Of a stretch of 64,000 nucleotides of DNA, positions 33,028 to 40,989 are shown one piece after another (the stretch's first letter is position 1; each line of letters starts with the position of its first letter). This DNA comes from Burkholderia ubonensis subsp. mesacidophila (GTDB lineage: Bacteria > Pseudomonadota > Gammaproteobacteria > Burkholderiales > Burkholderiaceae), in contig NZ_CP020738.1 in assembly GCF_002097715.1 (NCBI RefSeq), positions 2,170,001 through 2,234,000 on the forward strand. The letters are read 5' to 3'. The position numbers and the translations under genes are program-made. Below the pieces are notes generated by a model that saw only the letters and a program-made list of their open reading frames with translations, had not been told where the DNA came from and made no database searches.

Positions 33028-34717
33028 GCGCGGCCACGACAGGCACGCCGGCCGCGCGCGCTTCCTGGTTCAGCGACGTATCGCCGAGCGCGGCCGGGCG
33101 CAGGTTCTGCGTCGCGCCCGCATAGTCGAACGACAGCCGCGTCATGCTCGTTTCGCGCACCTCGCCGAGCAGCCGGTTCCAGTCGTCGATCGACACCAGC
33201 AGCGCGATCGGCCGGTTGTATTTCGTGACCATCACGAGCGCTTCGCTCGCATGCCGGAGCGCCTTCGACGGGTTGCTGCTGAAATCGCGCGTTGCCATCG
33301 CGATCGTGCGCAGGCTGAACACGTTCGTCGCGGCATCGTCGCCGTCGTCGTGCAGCAGGCGCTCCAGCGTCGCCGCGCGCAGCAGCGCCTGCGATTTCGC
33401 GGACAGCCGGTTGTCGCGACGCTTCCGGCGCTCGCTGCGCGGATCGACGTGCGCGGCGAGCAGCCGCACGATCTGGCCGAGCGTCGTCGCCGGCAGCTGG
33501 TCGTAGCGCCGCCACCAGTCGGGCGGCAGCGCGATCATCATCCCCGCGTAGGTCGCCGCGACGCCGTCGGCGATGTGCGACGGCAGGCGCTCGACGTCGC
33601 GCGCGTCGAGATCGAGCGCCGCGCCGACGACGCCCGTCATCGCACCGAACGCGTTGTACGCCATCGCGACGATGCCGTGCGCGAGCAGCGACGCGCGCGC
33701 CGGCACCTCGCCGAACAGCGCGCCGTCGAACACCGGCCCGAGCGGCAGCGCGTCGCGCCACGGCCGGCACGCGAGCTGCACGATCTGCCGCGCATCGAAC
33801 TGCGCCGCCGGCAAGTCGGTCAGCAGCGTCGCCACGGCGTCCGTGGCGCTGCGCCATTCGATGCGGCGCAGCGCGGCCGACGCATCGCGCTCGCCGGCCA
33901 GGCCGACCGCCTGCTCGCGCACCACGCCGCCGTCGTGCGTCCCCGCGTCGCGCCAGTCGCCGAGTGCGCGGCACGTGGCCGCGCGGCCATGTTCGCGCAC
34001 GATGAACGCACCGCCGCGGCGCGGCCAGCCGGACAGGATCGCGTCCGTCTCGAAGCGGCCGTCGATGAGCCACAGCTCGCCCGGCTGCACCGCTTCCAGC
34101 AGCGCGCCGGCGAATGCGCGCTCGTGCATCCGGCCGCGCTCGTGCTGCAGCAGATCGACGATCATGCCGAGATCCGGGTCGTAGACAGGCAACACCCGCG
34201 CATGCGCGGCGGCCTCGCGGCCGGGATTGCCGCAGCCGCAACCGCAGCCGGCGGCGTCGTGCCCGCATCCCGCGCCTGCGAACGGCATGCCGCCGTCCAG
34301 CACGCGCAGCCGCATGCCGCCGGTGGATCGGGACCATTCGCGAGCCCATTCGCGCGGGCGCGGCGCCGTCGCGGGCAGCAGCAGGTCGACGCTGTCCTTC
34401 ACGAGCGCGCGGCCCCAGCCCGCGCGCAGCCGGCTCATGCAGTCGTGCAGCGCCGCGACGGCCGGGCCGAACCCGGTTGCCGCGCCGCCGTCGAACGCGT
34501 TCGGTGACCGGACCGAACCCGATTGCCGCGCAGCGATCGTCACGATCGCGTCGACCGCCAGCGCAAACAGCGCTTCGCGGATCGCCTCGCCGTCCGGCTC
34601 GTCCTCCGTACCGGCCGCGCCGTCGATCCAGTCGTCATGCAGCGCGCATTGCAGGACGAGCCGCGTCAGGATCGTCATCGGACTCTGTTCGACAAAGCGT
34701 TCCACGACCGTGCGCAT
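33017..34717 (-). CDS. Inactivated IS4-type transposase domain fused to a Phd/YefM-like antitoxin domain
   Basis: The protein has 566 residues in one uninterrupted frame. Residues about 10-450 follow an IS4-family DDE transposase: first Asp in RVLDGG (Asp141), then PVYDPDLGMIVD, ELWLIDGRFETDAILSG (second Asp, 219), and FIVREHGR. Where IS4 enzymes have Y-x2-R-x3-E (WRIE), this protein reads CRPWRDALPLG, so the catalytic Glu is missing. A Cys/Gly-rich insert (CGHDAAGCGCGCG) replaces part of the core. The last 85-90 residues form a Phd/YefM-like domain (ATRDFSSNPSKALRHA). No terminal inverted repeats or toxin gene are seen. The antitoxin part could in principle start as its own gene, but no ribosome-binding site is apparent. 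Confidence 0.7.
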   Translation of the reverse strand: MRTVVERFVEQSPMTILTRLVLQCALHDDWIDGAAGTEDEPDGEAIREALFALAVDAIVTIAARQSGSVRSPNAFDGGAATGFGPAVAALHDCMSRLRAGWGRALVKDSVDLLLPATAPRPREWAREWSRSTGGMRLRVLDGGMPFAGAGCGHDAAGCGCGCGNPGREAAAHARVLPVYDPDLGMIVDLLQHERGRMHERAFAGALLEAVQPGELWLIDGRFETDAILSGWPRRGGAFIVREHGRAATCRALGDWRDAGTHDGGVVREQAVGLAGERDASAALRRIEWRSATDAVATLLTDLPAAQFDARQIVQLACRPWRDALPLGPVFDGALFGEVPARASLLAHGIVAMAYNAFGAMTGVVGAALDLDARDVERLPSHIADGVAATYAGMMIALPPDWWRRYDQLPATTLGQIVRLLAAHVDPRSERRKRRDNRLSAKSQALLRAATLERLLHDDGDDAATNVFSLRTIAMATRDFSSNPSKALRHASEALVMVTKYNRPIALLVSIDDWNRLLGEVRETSMTRLSFDYAGATQNLRPAALGDTSLNQEARAAGVPVVAALSS

Positions 34718-34881
34718 CACCTGATCACCTCGTCTGGGTTGGGTTGGACGCGGGCGCGACACGCTCGGGCCCGCCGCACTTGACGCGCCGCTTGCGACGC
34801 AGCAGCATCGTGAGCGACCGGATGCGCGCGACGACGTCGCGTCGCGGCGCTCCGCCCGCAATCGATGCACGAGACCCCGGC

Positions 34882-35709
34882 ATGTACGTAGACCCCCGCG
34901 TGGCGCACGGCCGCGCCCGGTTCGACCTGAGCCGCTCGCCCCGCCTGTTCGCCGAAGAACGCCGCTGGGAGATTAGCGACGTCGTCACGCGCGGCATCGA
35001 CGGCTTCACCGGCGTGCGCACCCGCCGCAACCTGATGCGGCTCCTCGAACGGCAGATCGCGCCGAAGCTCGCGCGGCTCGGGCTCGAGCCCTACGTGGGC
35101 GCGCTCGGCCAGCTCGAAGGCCTGTTCGTCAATTTCTCGACGATGAGCGCCGAGCGCGGCCTGCGCGAATTCCAGCTGCAGCTCACGGTGCCCGATCTCG
35201 TGCTGCGCAGCTTCGCGTCGAACGCGATCCGGCCGCACGCGGTGGCACGCTGCATGCAGCGCAATGGCGTGATGTCGCTGGCCGAGATCGAACACGAAAC
35301 GCGCATCGCGTTCGTGTGCGCGCGCGTGATCCGCTCGCTCGCGCTCGCGGAAGGCTGGCGGCAGGTCGGCGTGCCGACCTCGCTCGGGCTGTTCGTCGGC
35401 GTGCTGTCCGACACCCGCGACGTGTCGATGAATACTTACCTGCGGCCCGGCGACAACGACCGGCCGTCCCGCTGGAGCGGATTCGCCGAGCTGTTCGCCG
35501 CGATGCCGCACTGGCGGCCGGGCCAGGTCCGGCACGGCGGCGAGCTGCTGCAATGGATGGTCAACCATATCGTGGCCCTGCAAGAATCCGCACCGCTCGT
35601 CGAACGCTTTCCGTTTCTGCGCGAGCCCCTGCGCGACACCGACGACCCGCTCGATGCCGCCTGGACGAGCGCACGCGCCGGTGCGCAGGACGATCCGGCC
35701 GCGCGCTGA
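34882..35709 (+). CDS. Conserved hypothetical protein
   Basis: The protein has 275 residues from the ATG at 34882. An ATG at 34819 would add 21 residues and is not excluded. No signal peptide or membrane helix is visible. Composition is that of a soluble, mostly helical protein, with RRNLMRLLERQIAPKLARLG, VVTRGIDGFTGVRTRRN and ETRIAFVCARVIRSLALAEGW. No family recognised. It is transcribed away from the transposase-like gene, with starts 164 bp apart. Confidence 0.6.
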   Translation: MYVDPRVAHGRARFDLSRSPRLFAEERRWEISDVVTRGIDGFTGVRTRRNLMRLLERQIAPKLARLGLEPYVGALGQLEGLFVNFSTMSAERGLREFQLQLTVPDLVLRSFASNAIRPHAVARCMQRNGVMSLAEIEHETRIAFVCARVIRSLALAEGWRQVGVPTSLGLFVGVLSDTRDVSMNTYLRPGDNDRPSRWSGFAELFAAMPHWRPGQVRHGGELLQWMVNHIVALQESAPLVERFPFLREPLRDTDDPLDAAWTSARAGAQDDPAAR

Positions 35710-36088
35710 TGCCGCCGGCGCACAGCTCGGCCCCTGACTTCTCTTGCCCTGCAATTGCTCTATACCTGCTCTCTCTCGGTGGCGGCCATCCGGGGGCCGG
35801 TTTAGTCCGGCCCCCGGTCCCGCTTCACTGCCCGCTTCACTGCCCTCTTCACGGCCCCTCGCTCTCGTTTACTAGGTCGTAGCGGGATCGCGTAACCCGC
35901 AGACTTTCTTGCGACACGGATGGCGATGCATCCGCATCACCCGCTGCAACGAATGCATGCGTCATGCACGCGGGCGCACCCGTGCCTGCATCCGCATGCA
36001 TCGAATCCATCGCCAAAGCGGCGACGTTACGGTAGTGTTGTCGCGTCACGCCGCCGTCACAATCGCCACACTTCAACGGACCTGCGAC
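35710..36088. other. Intergenic region with repeated control element A
   Basis: No gene is seen. It contains a short tandem run of cttcactgccc-like units near 35823-35850. At 35874-35902 lies AGGTCGTA-N7-CGCGTAACCCGCAG, almost identical to a copy at 36780-36808. Read on the minus strand this gives GGGTTAC then TACGACC, compatible with an ECF-sigma-type promoter, but the spacing is short and no gene follows closely on that strand. Confidence 0.4.
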
Positions 36089-36355
36089 ATGCCCTTGCCC
36101 AGCATTTACCTCACTGCACCGATGGCGTCGACTGAATCGGAAATCTGGTTTTCGGCGTACGGATTCGGATGGGGCTATGCCGCCTACGCGCTGACGCCCG
36201 ACACGCTGCGCCTGCATCTCGGCGCGGCGGACGCAAGCCATCGGCAGTTGCTGCTCGCATTCGAGCTGAACCGGCAGCGAATCCTGCGCGCGGTCGCGCT
36301 GTGTCCGATGCCGCTCGACGGCGAGCGCGTCACGCTGCTGCCCTCGGATCTCTGA
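36089..36355 (+). CDS. Small DUF1488-like protein
   Basis: The protein has 88 residues. The pattern resembles DUF1488: IWFSAYGFGWGYAAYALTPDTLRLHLG, then LLLAFELNRQRILRAVAL, ending in VTLLPSDL. These are short soluble proteins of unknown function. It converges on the small FecR-like gene, with 17 bp between stops. It is preceded by control element A about 190 bp upstream. Confidence 0.55.
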   Translation: MPLPSIYLTAPMASTESEIWFSAYGFGWGYAAYALTPDTLRLHLGAADASHRQLLLAFELNRQRILRAVALCPMPLDGERVTLLPSDL

Positions 36356-36372
36356 TCGTGCCAGCGGATGCA

Positions 36373-36624
36373 TCAATGCATCTGCGTCGACCCGCCCGGT
36401 TCCGTTTGCCCGAGCATGCCGAGCACCGCCCATAGCCAGATCAGTTCGTGGGCGGTGCGCGCATGCTCGGCGCTGCGCATTCGCCAGCGCCGGAAAGCGT
36501 CGAGCTCGCGCGCGCTCGCATCGCCGGCGCGCAGCCAGAGCAGCCAGCGAATGGCGCCCTCGCGAATCTCGTCGGCGAGCGCCTGCGCGTCGCCGGAATA
36601 GTCATCCCGTTGCGATATGGTCAT
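36373..36624 (-). CDS. Stand-alone FecR N-terminal (DUF4880) domain protein
   Basis: The protein has 83 residues from the ATG at 36624. A GTG two codons upstream is possible. The sequence EAIRWLLWLRAG-type (here EIREGAIRWLLWLRAGD) through ELDAFRRWRMRSAEHARTAHE is the cytoplasmic sigma-binding domain found at the start of FecR anti-sigma factors. The membrane helix and periplasmic part are absent. Control element B lies about 155 bp upstream on the same strand. It could be a free anti-sigma or decoy for the ECF factor encoded at 37852-38400, or a remnant of a second FecR gene. Confidence 0.7.
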   Translation of the reverse strand: MTISQRDDYSGDAQALADEIREGAIRWLLWLRAGDASARELDAFRRWRMRSAEHARTAHELIWLWAVLGMLGQTEPGGSTQMH

Positions 36625-36779
36625 GGTCACGCCACCGCCCGAAGCCAAATGAACGCGTTCTTCCCGCGCAACGCAGCGATGCGCTGCACGGGGCGCTTTG
36701 CCACACACGCCTCGGGTCCGACGACGCTCCACCGGGCAGCCGCGAACGGCCGTCCGGCGTTTGCCGGCCCTCATGGATG

Positions 36780-36808
36780 AGGTCGTATCGAAGACGCGTA
36801 ACCCGCAG
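36780..36808 (-). promoter_or_regulatory. Repeated control element B (possible ECF-sigma promoter)
   Basis: On the plus strand AGGTCGTA-N7-CGCGTAACCCGCAG, matching 22 of 22 defined positions with element A at 35874-35902. In the direction of the downstream small FecR-like gene it reads CTGCGGGTTACGCG then TACGACCT. Conservation of both blocks and their spacing in two intergenic places argues for a functional site. Assignment to the local ECF sigma factor is inference. Confidence 0.4.
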
Positions 36809-36847
36809 GACACGGGACGCGATGATGGAACCGCCGCGCGTCGGCGC

Positions 36848-37840
36848 TCAGCTCAGCAGCACGAGGTTGCCGGGCAGCCGGGTGATGTGCGCGCCGTACA
36901 GGCGGCCGACCATATCGATCACGTCGTCGAGCCGCGTGATCGGGAATTGCGCCTGCATGCGATTCGCGCCGAGCGCGGCGCTGCGCAGGATGACCTTGCC
37001 GGGCCGATACCGGTTGATCTCGTCGACGACCTCCGCGAGCGGCACGCCGTTGAACACGAGCATCCCGCGCCGCCATGCGCTGACGGCGCCCGGATCGGCG
37101 CGCGACACCGGCTGCACGCCGCGGTCGTCGTAGGTCACCTGGTCGTCGGCGCGCAGCGTGCGCGCACCGCGCGGATGCTGGAGCGCGACCGTGCCCGACA
37201 GGCAGGTCACGCACACTTGCGCGCCGGTGCGGCGCACGTTGAATTTCGCGACCGTCGCCTGCATGCGGCCGCCGCCCGCGACCACGACGACCGGCTGCAT
37301 CGCCGCCGCGCGGCCTGCGCCCGGCGTCGCGTCGATTTCCGCTTCGCCGGCCACCACCTCGACGCCGCGCGCGGCGACGCTCGCGGGCAGCACATCGACT
37401 CGCGTCTGGGTATTCAGCTCGACCGTCACGTCCTCCGCCAGCGCGACCTGGCGCTGCTCGCCGGTGCCCGTGCGGAAGTCGGCCGCGAGCTCAGCCAGCG
37501 ACGGCCACAGCGCCATCGGCGGCCGCAGCGCGAGCCACGACGCGCCCGCCGCGACCGCGAAGCCGACGAACGCGCGCCGGCCCGTGCGCATCGCTCTTTC
37601 ACGCTTTGCAACGTTTGCCCACGCGGCGGCCGTGCGCTCCTCCTGCGCGAGTTCCGCCGACGCGGTGCGCAGCGTGCCCCACGTGTCGCGCAGCAGCTGC
37701 GCGGCCTGCGGGCGATCGGCGCACCAGCGCTCGAACGCGTCGACGTCGTCCCGGGTCGCGCCGCCGGAGCGCAGACGCAGCAGCCACGCGCTCGCTTCGT
37801 CGAGCGCGTCGTGTGCGGAATCGGCCTGGGCTTTCGTCAT
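36848..37840 (-). CDS. FecR-family anti-sigma factor (VreR-like)
   Basis: The protein has 330 residues from the ATG at 37840. A TTG at 37855 overlapping the sigma stop is an alternative. The N-terminal DUF4880 domain (WLLRLRSGGATRDDVDAFERW) is followed by a membrane helix near residues 88-105 (AFVGFAVAAGASWLAL) and a periplasmic FecR domain (140-240). A C-terminal STN-like/DUF4974 domain (RGMLVFNGVPLAEVVDEINRY) is also present. It would hold the ECF sigma factor until signalled by the STN protein at 38407. Gene order matches vreA-vreI-vreR. Confidence 0.92.
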   Translation of the reverse strand: MTKAQADSAHDALDEASAWLLRLRSGGATRDDVDAFERWCADRPQAAQLLRDTWGTLRTASAELAQEERTAAAWANVAKRERAMRTGRRAFVGFAVAAGASWLALRPPMALWPSLAELAADFRTGTGEQRQVALAEDVTVELNTQTRVDVLPASVAARGVEVVAGEAEIDATPGAGRAAAMQPVVVVAGGGRMQATVAKFNVRRTGAQVCVTCLSGTVALQHPRGARTLRADDQVTYDDRGVQPVSRADPGAVSAWRRGMLVFNGVPLAEVVDEINRYRPGKVILRSAALGANRMQAQFPITRLDDVIDMVGRLYGAHITRLPGNLVLLS

Positions 37841-37851
37841 CGTCCGGATGC

Positions 37852-38400
37852 TCAAAATTTACGTGGCCCGCCGCGCGAACCCGTGTACGACTCACCCTCT
37901 TCCTGCATGCGCTGCAGGCAGTACTTCATCGCCGCGCTCAGCTCGCTTTCGACGAGCCGCAGCGAAATGCCGAAGCGCTCGGCGATCTCGCGGTTCAGCA
38001 GCCCGTCGACGCGGGCGGCCAGCAGGATCGCCCGGCGCCGCGGCGGCAGCCCGCGCAGCACGTCCTTCAGCGCATCGACCTTGCGCCGCGCGGCGACGAT
38101 ACGCTCGGGATCGGCCACCTCGTCGGGCAGCTCGAGCAGCGTCTCGACGTCGTCGTCGTGCAGGTGTCGCCGCTCGCGGCGATGCTGGTCGATCGCGACA
38201 TTGTTCGCCATCCCGAGAATATAGGCGTCGGCGTTGGTCACCTGCGTGGACACGTTCGCGTTCTCGAGGCGCAGCCAGGTCTCGTGCAGCGCGTCGGCGG
38301 CGCCGTCCTTCGATCCCGTCACGCGTTCGAGACGCCTGACCAGGTACGCGTAGCGCGACGCCAGCAGCTTCCTGAGCCCGGCGCGGGTGGTGTCGGACAT
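37852..38400 (-). CDS. ECF (FecI-type) sigma factor (VreI-like)
   Basis: The protein has 182 residues. Sigma-70 region 2 is at about 12-80 (ADALHETWLRLENANV and DAYILGMANNVAIDQHRR). Region 4 is at about 112-165 (LPPRRRAILLAARVDGLLNREIAERFGISLRLVESEL) as a helix-turn-helix. Length and motifs are those of iron-starvation/FecI-type factors. It lies 6 bp after the VreA-like gene and overlaps the FecR gene region. Likely targets are the adhesin and secretion genes of this locus, by analogy with PUMA3. Confidence 0.93.
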   Translation of the reverse strand: MSDTTRAGLRKLLASRYAYLVRRLERVTGSKDGAADALHETWLRLENANVSTQVTNADAYILGMANNVAIDQHRRERRHLHDDDVETLLELPDEVADPERIVAARRKVDALKDVLRGLPPRRRAILLAARVDGLLNREIAERFGISLRLVESELSAAMKYCLQRMQEEGESYTGSRGGPRKF

Positions 38401-38406
38401 GACCGC

Positions 38407-39147
38407 CTAGTTCCGTTCGGCTGTCTGCGGACAGCGGAAATGCACGCCGTTGCCGACCGGCCGCAGCAGGATCGTCACCGGCTGCGGCAGCGCCGCCGGC
38501 GGCGCCGCGTCGAGCTTCAGCGTGCGCAGCGCGCGCAGGACCGCCGCGTCGCGCGAGGCAAAACCACTCGATGCCACCATGTTGACCGCCACCACCGCCC
38601 CCTTGTTATCTATGCGCACTTGCGCGACGAGTCGATAGCTTCCCGGAACCGCCGCCGGCTGCGCGCACAGCGCATCGATCAGATGCGTCTGCAACAGCCC
38701 CGCGAACGTGCGCAGCTCGTCCGATACGCCGACGCCGTCGATCGGCAGCGCCGCGTCCGCCGGCGTCTCGACCGCGGCCGGCGCCGTGTCGGCGGCCGGC
38801 CGCGCGACGATGATCGCCTCGTCCGGTCGCGCGAATTCCGCGCGCAACCCCGTTCCCGCGAGCACCCTCTCCAGTGCGTCGCGCGGCAGGAATTCGCCCT
38901 TGACCGATGCGCTCGTGCGCCCGTCGAGCAGCGGCGCGGGCGCCAGCACGATCAGCTCGGTGATCCGCGCGAAATCCTGCAAGGCCTTCGCGAGCGGCTG
39001 CGCGGGCAGATCGAAGTGCGCCGTGGTACCCGGCTGACGTGCGGCGGTTCCGGTCTCCTGCGCCTGCACGACACGCATGAACAACGCGGCAAGGGTGAAC
39101 CACGCGACGATCGCCAGGACGCCGGCCGGCGCCCGTGAACGAATCAT
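38407..39147 (-). CDS. STN-domain signalling protein without beta-barrel (VreA-like)
   Basis: The protein has 246 residues from the ATG at 39147, with AGGA upstream. The signal peptide ends near VVQAQ. The secretin/TonB N-terminal (STN) domain spans about 45-115: HFDLPAQPLAKALQDFARIT and LAPAPLLDGRTSASVKGEF. A linker and then a TonB-C-like domain follow (RLVAQVRIDNKGAVVAVN, then RDAAVLRALRTLKLDAAPPA). VreA of P. aeruginosa likewise has a receptor-type signalling domain but no barrel. It is the first gene of the signalling operon, and a Pho-box-like site lies about 100 bp upstream. Confidence 0.88.
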   Translation of the reverse strand: MIRSRAPAGVLAIVAWFTLAALFMRVVQAQETGTAARQPGTTAHFDLPAQPLAKALQDFARITELIVLAPAPLLDGRTSASVKGEFLPRDALERVLAGTGLRAEFARPDEAIIVARPAADTAPAAVETPADAALPIDGVGVSDELRTFAGLLQTHLIDALCAQPAAVPGSYRLVAQVRIDNKGAVVAVNMVASSGFASRDAAVLRALRTLKLDAAPPAALPQPVTILLRPVGNGVHFRCPQTAERN

Positions 39148-39247
39148 GAATTCCTGGACGGAAGTGGAGTTGCACGCCGCCGGCGAATCCCCCGCACCCC
39201 CGTGAGCGGCTTCGCGGCAAGCGAAGGACAGATTGTGAGCGGAGCAT

Positions 39248-39265
39248 GTGACAGTCAGGTGAATT
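39248..39265 (-). promoter_or_regulatory. Pho-box-like site upstream of the VreA-like gene
   Basis: On the minus strand AATTCAC-CTGA-CTGTCAC. The second half matches the PhoB consensus CTGTCAC fully and the first matches 4 of 7, with the correct 11-bp period. It lies about 100-118 bp before the vreA-like start. In P. aeruginosa the corresponding operon is PhoB-dependent. The rest of the 339-bp gap 39148-39486 shows no gene. Confidence 0.5.
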
Positions 39266-39486
39266 GTGTCGGCAGGCGGCAAAACAGCGAGCCTTTCGTA
39301 TGCCGGGCGCGCGCAGGCTGCGCCGCAGCTTCACACCGGTCGCGAGCGGCACCGGCACGTCGACCAGCAGCGTGTCGCGCGCCGACAGCACAAGCGCCGT
39401 CGAACGTGCCGACCGACGGCAGCAGCACGATCAGGCTGGACAGGGTCCGCCTCGCGCGGGCCGCATGAGAAGCGTCGCGCTGCCGC

Positions 39487-39990
39487 TCATGGCTGTTGCA
39501 CGACGAAGTTGCCGATCCCCGTGCCGACGACGAGGAGCCGCGTCGAACCGGACGACAGCGTGATCGTCACCGGCACGTCGATGCTTTCGTCGCCGAGCAC
39601 GATGCGCTGGATCGCTTCGCCGCCGCCCGTATAACGGACCGACACGCCGGTCACTGCGGCGCCCCAGCGGCGCGCGCGGAACAGGTCGTCGGTCATCGGC
39701 GACCACGCGCCGCTCTCCGTGCGCTGCACGAACCGGTAGCCGCCGCCCACCGGCTGCCACGCGATCGCCATCGACCGCACCTGCGCCTCGTCGCCGGCCG
39801 ATTCGAGCAGGCTCGCGAGCCGCTGCGCCTCCTCGGCCAGATCCGTGCGCCGGTTGCGCGACGGCGCGAGCGTCACGACCGCGACCAGCAGCCCGACGAT
39901 CACGAGCACGACGAGCATCTCGAGCAGCGTGAAGCCCGCCGAGCGCCGCGCGGCGCCCACACGCCTATTGCCACGAGCCGATGTCCGCAT
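39487..39990 (-). CDS. gspH: Type II secretion minor pseudopilin GspH
   Basis: The protein has 167 residues. A prepilin leader of about 19 residues is cut before the methylated Phe in [21 protein letters not shown] (Glu5 present). The globular part has the GspH pattern [20 protein letters not shown] and a beta-rich C-terminus. The start overlaps the end of gspG by 26 bp. gspI and gspJ, which usually follow, are not found; the next minus-strand gene is the vreA-like one after 339 bp. Confidence 0.9.
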   Translation of the reverse strand: MRTSARGNRRVGAARRSAGFTLLEMLVVLVIVGLLVAVVTLAPSRNRRTDLAEEAQRLASLLESAGDEAQVRSMAIAWQPVGGGYRFVQRTESGAWSPMTDDLFRARRWGAAVTGVSVRYTGGGEAIQRIVLGDESIDVPVTITLSSGSTRLLVVGTGIGNFVVQQP

Positions 39991-40447
39991 CGTTTCCGTC
40001 TCCGCCCGCCTTGCCGTCCGCGCCGTAGCTGAACACGTCGATCGCGCCGTGCGCGCCGGGATTCAGGTATTGGTACGCATTGCCCCACGGATCGCTGGGC
40101 AGCCGCTCGAGATAGCCGCCGTCCTTCCAGTTGTTCGGCGCGGGCTCGGCGGTCGGCTTCTGGATCAGCGCGTGCAGGCCCTGCTCCTGCGACGGGTAGC
40201 GGCCGTTGTCGAGACGGTACAGGTTCAGCGACTGCATGATCGTGCCGATGTCCTGCTTCGCCGCGATGCGGCGCGCCTCGTCCGGACGGCTCATGATCTT
40301 CGGCACGATCAGCGCGGCGAGGATGCCGAGGATCGCGACCACCACCATGATCTCGATCAGCGTGAAGCCGCGCTGCGCACCGCATCCGTGACGGCTTCGG
40401 CTCGTCGCGCCGTGCACGGGTTCGGTCTCGTTGTCTCGCGTCATCAT
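39965..40447 (-). CDS. gspG: Type II secretion major pseudopilin GspG
   Basis: The protein has 160 residues. The prepilin peptidase site is in [21 protein letters not shown] with Glu5. GspG-specific features are the [26 protein letters not shown] segment, [16 protein letters not shown], and the C-terminal calcium-loop-like [17 protein letters not shown]. It is the main pseudopilus subunit. It is divergent from the gspC-like gene across 84 bp. Confidence 0.96.
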   Translation of the reverse strand: MMTRDNETEPVHGATSRSRHGCGAQRGFTLIEIMVVVAILGILAALIVPKIMSRPDEARRIAAKQDIGTIMQSLNLYRLDNGRYPSQEQGLHALIQKPTAEPAPNNWKDGGYLERLPSDPWGNAYQYLNPGAHGAIDVFSYGADGKAGGDGNDADIGSWQ

Positions 40448-40531
40448 GTCTTCACTCTCGCGTCAAAGAATGGGGTTACTTCGCCCGATGCCGGACCGCC
40501 GGCATCCCGGTTGACCTACAGGCCGATCGCC

Positions 40532-40981
40532 ATGACCTCCATTGCCCTGCTCCGCCCGCTCGCGAACCGCGCCAACCTCGCGCCCGCGCTTGCCACGCTC
40601 GCCGCCGCAGCGGCCTTCGTCGCGGTGTCGCTGTGGTCCGCGCGCCTGATGAACGCACCCGCCGCGCCCGCGCCGGCCCGAGTCGCGCCGCCGGCGCCGT
40701 TCGACGTGTCCGCGGGCGCGCAACTGTTCGGCGCGAAGCCCGGCGACGGCGCGCAGCACGCGATCCAGTTGTTCGGCATCCTGTCGTTCGATGCGCGCCA
40801 CGCGGCCGCGATCGTCAGCGTCGGCGGCGATGCCGCGCGCGTCGTGCGGCTCGGCGGCGCGCTCGGCGACGCTGTGAAGCTCGCCGAGGTCCGCGCCCGC
40901 TCGATCGTCGTCGAGACGGCCGGCCTGCAACGCGAGATCGCGCTGCCCGCCGCGCAGAACCCGAATGCGTTCGTGCGCTGA
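40532..40981 (+). CDS. gspC: Type II secretion GspC-like inner-membrane protein
   Basis: The protein has 149 residues. A membrane helix lies at about 15-40 (LAPALATLAAAAAFVAVSLWSARLM), followed by a proline-rich linker and a homology-region domain (AQLFGAKPGDGAQHAIQLFGILSFDARHAAAIVSVGGDAARVVRLGG in outline). It corresponds to the HR domain that touches the secretin. It is short: there is no PDZ or coiled-coil C-terminus, as in Xps/Hxc-type minimal GspC. It converges with gspF, with 8 bp between stops. Confidence 0.8.
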   Translation: MTSIALLRPLANRANLAPALATLAAAAAFVAVSLWSARLMNAPAAPAPARVAPPAPFDVSAGAQLFGAKPGDGAQHAIQLFGILSFDARHAAAIVSVGGDAARVVRLGGALGDAVKLAEVRARSIVVETAGLQREIALPAAQNPNAFVR

Positions 40982-40989
40982 CCGGTTCA

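Noticed and set aside
33017..34717. Complete insertion sequence
   Set aside because: No terminal inverted repeats or target-site duplication were found and the catalytic Glu is absent. The frame continues into an antitoxin-like domain.
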